Below are positions 17,281 to 25,542 of a stretch of 48,017 bases of DNA, piece by piece (position 1 is the first letter of the stretch; the number at the start of each line of letters is the position of its first letter). Origin of the DNA: DASWJQ01 sp964517315. GTDB taxonomy: Bacteria > Chloroflexota > Anaerolineae > Anaerolineales > E44-bin32. The stretch lies in the NCBI GenBank assembly GCA_964517315.1, contig CAZFCJ010000013.1, positions 1 to 48,017 of the forward strand. Direction: 5' to 3'. The notes under the pieces are model-generated. The model did not search any database and was not told the DNA's origin. It saw only the letters and a list, made by a program, of their open reading frames with translations. The position numbers were made by a program, and so were the translations under genes.

Positions 17281-18137
17281 TGACCTTCTATCTCGTGTGT
17301 GTGCCGGCGCTGGCGGGCGGTGCTGCAGGGCTCATGCTGTACGCCCTTCGGCCCTTCCTTGCCCGTGGGCGAGAGAAGGACGAAGACCGGGAAACCGGCG
17401 ACCCACAGGTACGGTTGGGTGCTTTTTTGGAGGCGGTTCCCATTCCGGGTGTTGTTGCGAGTGTGTGGGGCGGCGAGCGGGCGCGCCCGCGGTTGATCCA
17501 AGCTGGCGTGCCGTGGACGCCGAACGCACTGGCAACGGCCCGCTGGCTGACGCTCTGGATCGGACTGGCGACGGCCGTCGGTCTGCTGCTGCGCGGCTTG
17601 GGACTTGTGGGCTGGTTCTTGGCGATTTTTCTGGCCTTACTTGGATGGTTTTTCATTCCGGTCTGGTTGCGGCTGAGGGCCGATGACAGGCAGCAGGAGG
17701 TCGACCGGGCGCTGCCCAATTTCTTGGATCGTTTGTCCCTGGGTCTTGAGGCTGGGCTCGGGTTCGAGGTCGCACTTCGGCGGACCGCTGAGCGGTTCGG
17801 TGGGTTGCTCGGTGACGAAATGCGCCGGGCGGTGCGCTTCCTGGATCGAGGGCATCCGAAGGATCAGGTGCTCGAACGGCTGGTGGAGAGGACGCCGTCG
17901 CGCGACCTGCGCGCGTTCGTCGCATCGGTGAAGCAATCTGAACGTCTGGGCACGTCATTGACCAAGACGCTGAGGGTTCAGAGCGACCTGCTGCGGTCGC
18001 GGCGACGCCGCCGCGCGGAAGAGGCCAGCCGCCGACTCCCGATCCTCATCGTGTTCCCTCTGGTCTTTTTTTTCCTCCCGGCGCTGTTGATTATCTACCT
18101 GGCGCCCCCGCTGCTCCATTTTTTCCTGTCCAGGTGA
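17280..18137 (+). CDS. tadC: Tad pilus inner-membrane platform protein TadC
   Basis: This 285-residue second platform protein pairs with TadB. It has an N-terminal helix, two central helices (about 90-140), the T2SF region (ALPNFLDRLSLGLEAGLGFEVALRRTAERF, about 155-250, with SVKQSERLGTSLTKTLRVQSD) and a terminal hydrophobic anchor. The ATG at 17280 shares its A with the tadB stop; an upstream in-frame start at 17241 would add residues overlapping tadB and is unlikely. Confidence 0.9.
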   Translation: MTFYLVCVPALAGGAAGLMLYALRPFLARGREKDEDRETGDPQVRLGAFLEAVPIPGVVASVWGGERARPRLIQAGVPWTPNALATARWLTLWIGLATAVGLLLRGLGLVGWFLAIFLALLGWFFIPVWLRLRADDRQQEVDRALPNFLDRLSLGLEAGLGFEVALRRTAERFGGLLGDEMRRAVRFLDRGHPKDQVLERLVERTPSRDLRAFVASVKQSERLGTSLTKTLRVQSDLLRSRRRRRAEEASRRLPILIVFPLVFFFLPALLIIYLAPPLLHFFLSR

Positions 18138-18143
18138 CAGGCG

Positions 18144-18560
18144 ATGCGGGAGAGAACGGCTGGGCAGGCGATCGTCGAACTGGCACTGGTCCTGCCGGTG
18201 CTTCTGCTGCTTGCCATCGGTCTGGTGAACGTCGGGTTGATGATCAACGCGCAGATCGAACTCACGCAAGCGGCGTGGGAAGGAGCGCGGGCGGGCGCCA
18301 CGATTACCGATCCCCCAAACGGCGACAGCGAGATTGTTGGCGCGGTGCACGCGGCCCTCAATTCGTTGGATCCCGGCGCGGTTCAAATCGATATTGATCC
18401 CGAAGCCGACGAATGGCCCCGCAACCAGCCGTGGCCGATGCCGCGGGGCCACTCATTGACGGTGACCTTGGCCTACAGCTACCCGCTTTACCTGCCGATC
18501 GCCCCGGAGGTGCCCCTGACGGCGCAAGCCGTCACCCGCATGGAGTATCAGAATCCATGA
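18144..18560 (+). CDS. tadE: TadE-like pseudopilin
   Basis: This 138-residue protein has the TadE N-terminus: a short basic leader, then GQAIVELALVLPVLLLLAIGLVNVG, a single membrane helix with the conserved Glu, and a mostly extracellular C-terminal part. TadE/TadF proteins are prepilin-like and are processed by a Tad prepilin peptidase, which is not in this window. It starts 6 bases after tadC and overlaps the TadG-like gene by 4 bases (ATGA). Confidence 0.87.
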   Translation: MRERTAGQAIVELALVLPVLLLLAIGLVNVGLMINAQIELTQAAWEGARAGATITDPPNGDSEIVGAVHAALNSLDPGAVQIDIDPEADEWPRNQPWPMPRGHSLTVTLAYSYPLYLPIAPEVPLTAQAVTRMEYQNP

Positions 18561-19129
18561 GGGAGCGCGGCCAGGTGCTCGTAATTGTCGCCGTCTTGCT
18601 CATCGTGGGCCTGATGCTGCTGGCCCTGGCGACCGACGGAGGCCGGCTCTATGTGGAGCGGGGCCGATTGAGGCGCGCCGCGCAGTCTTCTTCGGATGCG
18701 GGGATCAGCTGGGTCTCGGACCGGATGGTGACGATGGCCGCGGAGCGGCAGACACAGGCGGCGCTGCGGACCCCGTGCGCGACGGAGAGCGTAACTGCGA
18801 CCGCCGTCCCGTGCACGGCGACTCCCGAACTCGATGAGGTCCGAGACTGGCTGGAGGATGAGGACAGGGCTGCGTTGGTCGGGCCGCAGTCCAGGGCCAC
18901 CGCTCGGGCCGTGGCGAGGATGTACGCCGAGCGCAACGGGATTGAACCGGGCGGGGAGGACGCGGCCGAAGTTTCCGTCGAATATCCTTACGATTCTGGT
19001 GCGGGGTCTGATGTCCTCCGTATGCGCGTCACGCTGCGGCGCCAGGCGGTGGTGCTGTTGGCGGGCCTGCTGGGAGAAGATTTCGTCTTGCTGGAGGCCA
19101 TGGGTTTGTCGCAAATTCCGCTTCAATGA
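18557..19129 (+). CDS. TadG-like pilus-associated protein
   Basis: This 190-residue protein begins RERGQVLVIVAVLLIVGLMLLALATDGGRLYVERGRLRRAA, the Tad/TadG N-terminal domain: one membrane helix followed by an Asp and an amphipathic helix. The rest is extracellular and contains one Cys pair (TPCATES, VPCTATP). It is much shorter than proteobacterial TadG and lacks a von Willebrand A domain. The start overlaps tadE (ATGA), and the next gene overlaps its stop by 4 bases. Confidence 0.82.
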   Translation: MRERGQVLVIVAVLLIVGLMLLALATDGGRLYVERGRLRRAAQSSSDAGISWVSDRMVTMAAERQTQAALRTPCATESVTATAVPCTATPELDEVRDWLEDEDRAALVGPQSRATARAVARMYAERNGIEPGGEDAAEVSVEYPYDSGAGSDVLRMRVTLRRQAVVLLAGLLGEDFVLLEAMGLSQIPLQ

Positions 19130-19746
19130 AGACCGAATGGGCTGCATGGGTTGGGTTCGGGGCTACGGTCGTACCGTTAGTCGGGGCCGCAGGGATCGGC
19201 ACCCTGTTGGGCGCGCTGTGGATCGCCCCCCGACTCTCATCTGGGGTCCTTGACCTGGCGGTGTTGTTGCTGGCCGGGCTGAGCTATATCGGTGTGATCC
19301 TGACCGCGGAGCGGGCGATCTTATCCTCCTCCATGCTGATCGGTTTCGGGGTGTTCGCAGGAGGGATCTTGGGACGCTGGTTGCCCGGGTTGGGCGATGG
19401 AACGTGGGCGCGGGCTGTCGCGGTTGGAACCCTTCTTCTCATGGCCGCGTTTCTCGTGGGTCAGTGGGGGGAACGGTGGCTTGCCGCACCTACTCGCTGG
19501 CTTTGGCTCGGGTCGTGGCTCTATCTGGCGGGCTGGATCGTGCTGGGATTGTGGCGGATGCCCCTCCAGGTGTCCCGAACGTGGGCGATGGGAGGGGTTG
19601 CCCTGTTTGGGGGCCTGGCGGCAGGCTGGTTTGCCTCCGTCGAAGTTGGTGAGGGACCAGGCACCCCGCGTCACGCCGCCTCCCTGTACCTGATCGGCCT
19701 GAACGTTGTCATTGCCTTTGCGCTGGCGGTGGGTCTTGGCGGCTGA
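19126..19746 (+). CDS. Unknown polytopic membrane protein ending the Tad operon
   Basis: This 206-residue protein has about seven predicted transmembrane helices and almost no soluble part. I cannot name a family. The final helix (ASLYLIGLNVVIAFALAVGLGG) faintly recalls Bax-inhibitor-1-like proteins, but I would not assign it. The ATGA overlap with the TadG-like gene ties it to the Tad operon, so a role in pilus assembly, pilin stability or membrane insertion is an inference from position. The operon lacks a visible prepilin peptidase, but I see no paired catalytic aspartates here that would fit one. Confidence 0.65.
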   Translation: MKTEWAAWVGFGATVVPLVGAAGIGTLLGALWIAPRLSSGVLDLAVLLLAGLSYIGVILTAERAILSSSMLIGFGVFAGGILGRWLPGLGDGTWARAVAVGTLLLMAAFLVGQWGERWLAAPTRWLWLGSWLYLAGWIVLGLWRMPLQVSRTWAMGGVALFGGLAAGWFASVEVGEGPGTPRHAASLYLIGLNVVIAFALAVGLGG

Positions 19747-20084
19747 AGGTTCCAGCTCGGACCCGCCGCACATGGCGGGACTTTCTCCGGCGTACCTGCG
19801 GCGCGCATGCTGTCGTGCGGTGGCAGGCAGAGATCGTGCTCACGGCACTCGGCAAAGTGTCGGGGGTGGCGAGGCCCGGCCTGGATACGGCGCAGTCCGA
19901 ACCGGGACGGCGGACCGTCATGTTCTTCCGCAGGAGCTCTGGTGGGCGGAGGGTTGGCGGCGATAAAGGTGACCTCGGCGCGGCAAGTTGTGCGCATGGG
20001 ACGAACGGGGCAGGTCTTCCATATTAGCGCTTATAATGGGGGCTGATGAGGAGGTTGTATTCGGAGCGGAGGTAAGAGTCAGCG
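19747..20084. other. Intergenic region between Tad operon and nfuA
   Basis: These 338 bases hold no supported gene. A 6-bp hairpin (CCCGCC / GGCGGG, 19762-19779) followed by ACTTTCT, just after the operon end, may be a weak terminator. A perfect TATAAT at 20032-20037 lies near the far end. The GC-rich middle shows nothing I can identify. Confidence 0.45.
20032..20037 (+). promoter_or_regulatory. Candidate -10 box for nfuA
   Basis: TATAAT lies 47 bases before the nfuA ATG. I find no good -35 hexamer at the right distance, so it may depend on an activator or be chance. Confidence 0.4.
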
Positions 20085-20684
20085 ATGTTTGAGTTGAGCC
20101 CCTCGGCCGAAGAAAAGGTCTTCGCCCGCATGGAGGCTGAAGGAAAAGGTGAGCACATTTTGCGCGTCCGCATTGTCGGCCGGACGGCGGATGATTTCGA
20201 GTACCGCCTGGAGGTTCTTGCGGAGGAGGATGTCGATGCCGGAGACGTGAAGGTCGCCGACGGAAAGATGAAGGTGTATCTGGCGGCCGATAGCGTCGAC
20301 AACCTGCGCGGGGCGCGCCTCGATTACGTCAAGACCGCGCGCGAGCGGGGTTTCAAGATCGAGAACCCCAACCCGGTGTGGACGAACGAGACCGCGGTCG
20401 CCGTCCAACGGGTGCTTGACAACGAGATCAACCCGGGCGTCGGTATGCACGGCGGACGCGTCAAGCTACTGGACGTTAGAGACGACACCGCCTACGTAGA
20501 GTTCGGTGGCGGCTGCGTCGGCTGCGGGATGTCCAAAGTCACGCTCAAGAAGGGCGTGGTCGAAGCGATCGAGAAGAACGTGCCGGAGATCCGCCAGGTG
20601 GTGGACACCACCGACCACGCGTCGGGCACGAACCCATACTACAAACCCGAAGAGGTCGAAGAGGCCGAATCCCCCGTCGCGTAG
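20085..20684 (+). CDS. nfuA: NfuA-type Fe-S cluster carrier
   Basis: This 199-residue protein has a degenerate A-type (HesB/IscA-like) domain (about 1-95) lacking the usual cysteines, followed by a NifU C-terminal domain (about 105-180) with the cluster ligands C144 and C147 in GGGCVGCGMSKVTLKKGV. That layout is NfuA, which receives and hands on [4Fe-4S] clusters to client enzymes such as LipA and the Fe-S subunits encoded elsewhere in this window. GGAGG lies 16 bases before the ATG, a rather long spacing. A hairpin terminator follows. Confidence 0.88.
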   Translation: MFELSPSAEEKVFARMEAEGKGEHILRVRIVGRTADDFEYRLEVLAEEDVDAGDVKVADGKMKVYLAADSVDNLRGARLDYVKTARERGFKIENPNPVWTNETAVAVQRVLDNEINPGVGMHGGRVKLLDVRDDTAYVEFGGGCVGCGMSKVTLKKGVVEAIEKNVPEIRQVVDTTDHASGTNPYYKPEEVEEAESPVA

Positions 20685-20703
20685 GTGGGTGGAGTCCGAG
20701 CAC

Positions 20704-20746
20704 ATCGCGCCTGGGCGCACTCAGCGTTTGGGCGCGATTTCCGTTT
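20704..20746. terminator. Hairpin between convergent genes
   Basis: ATCGCGCC (20704-20711) pairs with GGCGCGAT (20731-20738) around a 19-base loop and is followed by TTCCGTTTAAAT. It lies between the convergent nfuA and the minus-strand gene at 20753 and could serve both. Confidence 0.5.
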
Positions 20747-20752
20747 AAATCG

Positions 20753-21370
20753 TCACTCAGTTGCTGGCGTCTGAGAAGCCGAGGGAGAGCCGTTGATGTC
20801 CCCCTCCGCTTGCAGTGAGATCTCGTGGATCAGCCATCCACACGATGAGGGCCGATAATTGAGCTGCAGATGATAATTGAACTTAGCCCGCTGTGGCCTC
20901 TCGAGCGTCAATGCGGCGAGGAGGGTCGCCTCACCCTCGCTGGGTTGCACAAAAGTGACCTGCCCAAGCTCAATGGACCCATATTGGCCCCACTCGGCCG
21001 CCATCGCCTCCGGTTGCCCACCATATAGATTCTGCTGCAGCGTCGGGTCGAGGAGCGACCAGGCGGATTGGTAATTACCCCGATCGATGGCCGTGATGAA
21101 AGCGGAAAGGGTTTCAGGAGGGGAGACCGGCGGTGTGAAGCATGGTGTTGGTTCGAGCGTGGGGCTTGCCACTTGGGCGACAGGCGTCGGCTTCGTCGCG
21201 ATAAAAGCCTCCAGTGCGGGATGCAACGGGCCCCCAGGAAGAAGCATGAGATAGGAGCCTACACCCACGGCGACCCCGCCCATCAGGAGCGCGGTCCACG
21301 CCAAGAGAAACTGGGACGAGGCCTCCTCGGCCCCCTCAGCCTCCTCATCCCACATATCATGAAAGGCCAT
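20753..21370 (-). CDS. Unknown single-pass membrane protein with extracellular domain
   Basis: This 205-residue protein has an acidic N-terminal tail (DEEAEGAEEASS), one membrane helix (about 22-44), a Thr/Pro-rich stretch (about 60-80), and an extracellular domain (about 85-190, with LSAFITAIDRGNYQSAWSLLDPTLQQN). The last part resembles the NTF2-like/DUF4878-type domains found on the outside of many Gram-positive-like bacteria; this is a pattern impression. It is the downstream neighbour of a NarL regulator, 166 bases away on the same strand. Function is unknown. Confidence 0.65.
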   Translation of the reverse strand: MAFHDMWDEEAEGAEEASSQFLLAWTALLMGGVAVGVGSYLMLLPGGPLHPALEAFIATKPTPVAQVASPTLEPTPCFTPPVSPPETLSAFITAIDRGNYQSAWSLLDPTLQQNLYGGQPEAMAAEWGQYGSIELGQVTFVQPSEGEATLLAALTLERPQRAKFNYHLQLNYRPSSCGWLIHEISLQAEGDINGSPSASQTPATE

Positions 21371-21536
21371 TAATATCGGCTCTTCATCGGGCTACCGCCG
21401 CGGCTGGGCGTTTCTACACGCGCCCGTCCAGGGCCCTGGCGAGATCGGGAATCCGATCTGGCGCGCAGCCGGCTCATGACCATTGGATGATTCTGAGGTC
21501 TTTGCGGGATGGGGATACGCCGCAGCCCGGAGGAGA

Positions 21537-22229
21537 TCAAGCACTATCGTTCATTGAAACCGCCTCGAATGGCATCATCCCATTGCGAATAGCCCAGACG
21601 GCTGCGCTCGTTCGGTCTGAAACTTGGAGTTTTTGAAAGATGTGCCGCACATGGGTTTTGACGGTGTTGATGCTGATCGTGAGCAGTGAGGCAATCTCAT
21701 CGTTGCTGAGCCCCTCAGCCATCAACCTCAATACTCTGAATTCTTGCTCGGTCAGGTCCTCGATGAGTCCGTAATCATTGTCCCCCGAAGACGACCGCGA
21801 GAAAAACCATGCCTTCAGCAGCTGCATGTCCGGGACCCGATCCCCCGCGGCGGCCATCAAGACCGCCTCCTTGAGATCCTCCGAAGTCAATTCCTTCGAA
21901 AGATAACCGGAAATGTCCAGGCTGATCGCTCGTGTGACGTCATTCAGGTCCCGGCTTGAGGTCAAGATCAGCACTCTGACCGTGGAATCCTTCTGACGCA
22001 ATGCCGAGACGACTTCGAATCCGCTCATGTCCGGCATGTAAATGTCCAGCAGAAGGACATCCGGCTCTTCACGGAGCACGAGATCGATCGCGCCCCTGGC
22101 GCTGTGTGTAATGCCGACGACGCGGAAGCCGCCTCCCTCGAGGGCGTAGCCGAGCGATTCGGCGACGAGTTTGTGATCGTCGGCGATGCCCACTCGGACC
22201 GATTGGGGATGTACGTTGACGTTGGCCAT
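21537..22229 (-). CDS. NarL/LuxR-family response regulator (orphan)
   Basis: This 230-residue regulator starts from the ATG at 22229; a longer start at 22301 is possible but adds a non-homologous leader. The receiver has D17/D18, phospho-acceptor D62 (LLLDIYMPD) and the conserved Lys in GYLSKELTSED. The LuxR output domain has LTEQEFRVLRLMAEGLSNDEIA and TVKTHVRHIFQKLQV. No kinase is adjacent. It closes the minus-strand envelope cluster on its downstream side, so control of that cluster or of the membrane-protein gene at 20753 is plausible but unproven. Confidence 0.9.
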   Translation of the reverse strand: MANVNVHPQSVRVGIADDHKLVAESLGYALEGGGFRVVGITHSARGAIDLVLREEPDVLLLDIYMPDMSGFEVVSALRQKDSTVRVLILTSSRDLNDVTRAISLDISGYLSKELTSEDLKEAVLMAAAGDRVPDMQLLKAWFFSRSSSGDNDYGLIEDLTEQEFRVLRLMAEGLSNDEIASLLTISINTVKTHVRHIFQKLQVSDRTSAAVWAIRNGMMPFEAVSMNDSA

Positions 22230-22349
22230 GTACCTCTGACGCGAGAATGCAACGGGAGATCCCCCGATATTTTGGGATCCTGTTGCAACGGATCGACGCA
22301 AACGTGAATCACGACCCGGATGGCGTGATTCGATGGTCTCTCCCCCTTC

Positions 22350-22380
22350 ACTATAAGTTAACGATGAAGCGGAGAAAACG
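22350..22380 (-). promoter_or_regulatory. Candidate promoter for the orphan NarL regulator
   Basis: On the minus strand TATAGT (22355-22350) sits in a locally AT-rich stretch, about 120 bases before the start at 22229, with a weak TTTTCT-like -35 at 17 bases. Confidence 0.4.
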
Positions 22381-22482
22381 TTACTCAGGTTCTAGTTCGT
22401 TTGCGGGCGACATAAGAGCTGTTGGGTGGAAGGCGGCGCGAGGGTACGCCCGGGGCAACAGGGGGGAACCAGGAAACCGTGA

Positions 22483-23085
22483 TCAGGGATGGAGCTGAAC
22501 CAAAGTCTTGGTGAGGTCCAGCAGTTCGACCTTGCATTCCCTGACCTCACCCCTGCCGCTGCTGAGCTGGACGCGCAGCCGGTGGGGACGGTCGTCCTCG
22601 AACACAAGCTTTATGCTGACCTTCGACTTGTATGCCCAAGTTTGGCCCTTGGCATAGGGGTGATCGGGGTAGCGACCGATGCTCCACCGAATCTCAGGTT
22701 GGGGATGGGTTTCCCAGCGGATCAGCTCCGCGCGCGGGCCGTAATGGCGCGACCCATATTGGAGCTCCTTGGAGACCAGGATCCAGGGGCAGTCGTCATC
22801 CTGGTTGATCCAGTGGATGAATCCATGAATCCTGTCATTGGGGTAGGCGGCGGTTTGGAGGTCGTAGAGCAACGGCCGGATCCAAGTCTCGAGCTCTTTG
22901 GCGGTGGCGACGCGCTCCTGAAATCGGCGCTCGTGGCGTTTGCGAGGTGATTCGTGAATCGCGTCGTCTTGGGGTTCTTCTTCCCGTCGCTCGGCCAGGT
23001 ATTGGAATGGAGAGGAATCGCTGGTAGTTTCGGTCTCCGACTGCTCAGCTTGTGACGAACGTGTCAGGCTTTTGAAGAAGTTCAT
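22483..23085 (-). CDS. Unknown cytoplasmic protein of the envelope cluster
   Basis: I do not recognise this 200-residue protein. It has a polar, disordered N-terminal third (about 1-55), a basic helix (KRHERRFQERVATAKELETW), and a compact C-terminal half rich in Trp, Tyr and charged residues (ILVSKELQYGSRHYGPRAELIRWE, RWSIGRYPDHPYAKGQTW). There is no signal peptide or membrane segment. The start has GAGAGTG 6 bases upstream. It lies 43 bases after the second TadE gene on the same strand, so it is probably part of that operon. Confidence 0.65.
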   Translation of the reverse strand: MNFFKSLTRSSQAEQSETETTSDSSPFQYLAERREEEPQDDAIHESPRKRHERRFQERVATAKELETWIRPLLYDLQTAAYPNDRIHGFIHWINQDDDCPWILVSKELQYGSRHYGPRAELIRWETHPQPEIRWSIGRYPDHPYAKGQTWAYKSKVSIKLVFEDDRPHRLRVQLSSGRGEVRECKVELLDLTKTLVQLHP

Positions 23086-23128
23086 CGATTCACTCTCTTT
23101 GCTGGGTAGGGTGGCTTGTCCGGCCTCT

Positions 23129-23560
23129 TCATTCGTGCATCACCGTGACCTCGGCTTGCAAATCGAGCGTTGCCGGCGGTTCCCACATGTCCCGGAAAAG
23201 GGTTCCGAAGAAGACGGGTTGGTAGGAATGAGAAATCTCGACGGTGATCAACTCGCCGCTTGACACTCGGGTTGAGGTGTCGTCCGGGCAGGCGCCGGTT
23301 ACGGTGTTGACGGTGCTGAAAGGGGTGCTGCGAGCCACCGCGTTGTCGACCGCTTCGACACAGGTCTCCGTGCCGGCGGGCACCCATCGCTGGGCGGCCC
23401 TGGCCCCTTCGGAGGCGGCGTTCTCAACCGACTCCATACGGGCGAAGGCCATTCCGAAGACCACGATCCCGAGGATGACCAGCAGTGATAGCGGCAGCAC
23501 TAAGGCGAACTCGACGAGGCTTTGCCCGCTGCGCGTGCGTTGGGGGTCGAGGAAATTCAT
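23129..23560 (-). CDS. Second TadE-like pseudopilin
   Basis: This 143-residue protein has the TadE signature: polar leader, then GQSLVEFALVLPLSLLVILGIVVFGMAFARME, with the conserved Glu in the first part of the membrane helix, and an extracellular tail with two cysteines (TCVEAV, GACPDD). It is distinct from the tadE of the main operon 5 kb away. It follows the second TadG-like gene by 14 bases. AAGGA 9 bases upstream supports the ATG. Confidence 0.85.
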   Translation of the reverse strand: MNFLDPQRTRSGQSLVEFALVLPLSLLVILGIVVFGMAFARMESVENAASEGARAAQRWVPAGTETCVEAVDNAVARSTPFSTVNTVTGACPDDTSTRVSSGELITVEISHSYQPVFFGTLFRDMWEPPATLDLQAEVTVMHE

Positions 23561-23574
23561 GGAAGGTCGTCCTT

Positions 23575-24729
23575 CTAGTTGCAGGTGAGCCCGAGCGCGG
23601 CCGAGCCCGCGCCGCCCAAGCCATAATCCCAGGGCAGCAGGACCGGTTTCAGGTTCAACGGCGAATCGTCGGGGGTGGCGATGATGTCATCCTCCGGTGT
23701 CCGGGGCGCCCCGCCCGTGTAGCAGCTACCGATGTCGATGGGTTCCACCTTCACGTTGTTCGTGAAGATGTTCGTGATGCGAACGAACGTATATCCGATC
23801 ACCTTGACGTAGTCGTAGTTGGCGTTGCCGTCGTGCACCTCGCCGGTCTCATAGACCATGACGAATACGACGTCACCGATGTCGTACACTGTGTCGATCG
23901 CCGAGGCCAGTTTCTTGTTGCTGACGCCGTCGAGCGCGGACAGGTTTTCATCTCGGACCGGCGCAGGACCGTTGTAGCCGCCGTCCAGGATGTACTGCCG
24001 CGTGAGCTCCTTGATCGTGTTGGAGGAGGTGCCTTCGTCGACGGGCGGAATGAACCATTTCTCGTCGCACTCGTCGTCATCCCTTAAGCAGCGGATATCC
24101 GGCGCAACGAGGCCGCTGAAGCTCATCCCGGTGGAGATGTTGGGATTGTGCTGCTGGCCGGCCAGGTCCATCTCGTCGCCCCATTCCCAGCCGGGCGCGT
24201 AGTTTATGGTGCCGTCGTTTGCGATGCACTCGGAGGCGCCGGGGGCCAGCTCGCACTCTTTCAGGGTCAGGGGCATCGGACCTCCGATGCCGGTGTCGCA
24301 GCGCGCCCGGGCTCCGATCTCCCACCCCGACCAGCCTGGGATGAATTGGGAGAACCAGGAGAGGGTAGGCCCCCAGACCGCGACCCGAATCTCTCCCCCG
24401 CCGACCTCGATGCCCTTGCTCAGGGTCTCTCCTGTACCGACCTGCGGATCCCAGTACGAAGGATCAAGACCGTGACCGGTCAGAGTGTCTTCCACTTCGG
24501 TGCGGGGATCAAGACCGATCTGGCCGGCAATTGCACCGTCCAGGCAGGCGGCATCGGCGACCTTCTGTCGAAATCTACGGGCCCAATACAGGCTCCCTTG
24601 GTCGATGGCGAAGGCCAAGGTCGGCAGTATGACGAACAACAGGACCAGGGACCAAAGTACGAGGCTCTGGCCGCGTTCGCTTGCAGAGACGTTCTTGTGG
24701 CCTTTAAGCCGTTTGTGGGGAGTTCTCAT
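23575..24729 (-). CDS. Second, larger TadG-like protein
   Basis: This protein has 384 residues from the ATG at 24729; a longer start at 24801 is less likely. After a basic leader it has the TadG N-terminal domain (SERGQSLVLWSLVLLFVILPTLAFAIDQGSLYWARRF), one membrane helix, then a long extracellular region rich in Gly, Asp, aromatics and about eight cysteines, suggesting disulphides. No von Willebrand A motif is visible. With the TadE-like partner it probably forms a minor pilus or surface component using the main Tad machinery; that is inference from family and linkage. Confidence 0.8.
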   Translation of the reverse strand: MRTPHKRLKGHKNVSASERGQSLVLWSLVLLFVILPTLAFAIDQGSLYWARRFRQKVADAACLDGAIAGQIGLDPRTEVEDTLTGHGLDPSYWDPQVGTGETLSKGIEVGGGEIRVAVWGPTLSWFSQFIPGWSGWEIGARARCDTGIGGPMPLTLKECELAPGASECIANDGTINYAPGWEWGDEMDLAGQQHNPNISTGMSFSGLVAPDIRCLRDDDECDEKWFIPPVDEGTSSNTIKELTRQYILDGGYNGPAPVRDENLSALDGVSNKKLASAIDTVYDIGDVVFVMVYETGEVHDGNANYDYVKVIGYTFVRITNIFTNNVKVEPIDIGSCYTGGAPRTPEDDIIATPDDSPLNLKPVLLPWDYGLGGAGSAALGLTCN

Positions 24730-24867
24730 GGCAATCTCGGTTTTTCTCAATGGGCGGCCGGGAGGATCCCTCCGGTGGAATCCATGTGAGTATGATCTCA
24801 AAGGTGTGAAGGAAAGACATCACCCGACGGGATGAAATGACCGACGCGCTTCGCCTCTCCAGGAGCA

Positions 24868-25539
24868 TCATGACGACCGGGCAAGCGGCAGCTCCGACTC
24901 CATCCGCGCCTCGATGAAAGCGCGTGGATCCAGGAAATGCCGGTTGATCCAGCTGGGCGGCGCCTTGTCTGGGTAGAACCAGGCTCGCCTGCACAAAGTG
25001 CGCTGCCAGATTGCGTCCGTGCCCAGATCGAGGTGCAAATGCGAAGAACGTTGACATCCTGACCGCCCGATCGTTCCCACCCTCGCCCCGAGGGGGTAGG
25101 TCGCGCCGAGTGACACCTCAACGGTGTCCAGATGGGCGTAGCGGCTGTAGACAGTGTCACCTTCCGGCAGCCGGTGCTCAAAAATTGCCACCCTTCCCAG
25201 TCCACAGCCGAATGGCGTTTCAATGATGGATACACAGCGTCCGTGACCGATCAGCGCGGCGGGGAGTCCCAGATCCTCGTCACCTTCACCGGCGTTGAAA
25301 TCGATCCCAATATGGTGCCCGCCCGTCGGATGGCCGGAACGGTCCCTCACGACGTCGAGGTGGGAATAGCCTAACTTGACGTAGCCTTCAAGCGGATACA
25401 CGAATCGATCGGCCAGAGGTACCTCCGCCTCATCCTCCGGGAAGATCGGCGTCAGGACCACGGAAGCCGCCCCGGCACAGAACACCTGAAGTGCCCCCCG
25501 CCTGCCGATGCCGGACTCAGCTTGCGATCTGCGGGCCAC
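24868..25539 (-). CDS. M23 (LytM)-family metallopeptidase, predicted exported
   Basis: This 223-residue predicted cell-wall endopeptidase has the zinc-site pattern of M23: HHIGID (H76 and D80) and SSHLHLDLG (H167 and H169), with the family's YAHLD between them. The N-terminus (IGRRGALQVFCAGAASVVLTP) looks like a twin-arginine-type signal, with R13-R14 before a hydrophobic run. It would cut peptide cross-bridges in peptidoglycan. It starts 3 bases after the amidase stop on the same strand, so the two hydrolases form one unit. Confidence 0.85.
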   Translation of the reverse strand: MARRSQAESGIGRRGALQVFCAGAASVVLTPIFPEDEAEVPLADRFVYPLEGYVKLGYSHLDVVRDRSGHPTGGHHIGIDFNAGEGDEDLGLPAALIGHGRCVSIIETPFGCGLGRVAIFEHRLPEGDTVYSRYAHLDTVEVSLGATYPLGARVGTIGRSGCQRSSHLHLDLGTDAIWQRTLCRRAWFYPDKAPPSWINRHFLDPRAFIEARMESELPLARSS

Positions 25540-25542
25540 CTT

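Noticed and set aside
19126..19746. Assigning the last Tad-operon gene as a prepilin peptidase
   Set aside because: The conserved catalytic aspartate motifs of the family are not visible in its helices.
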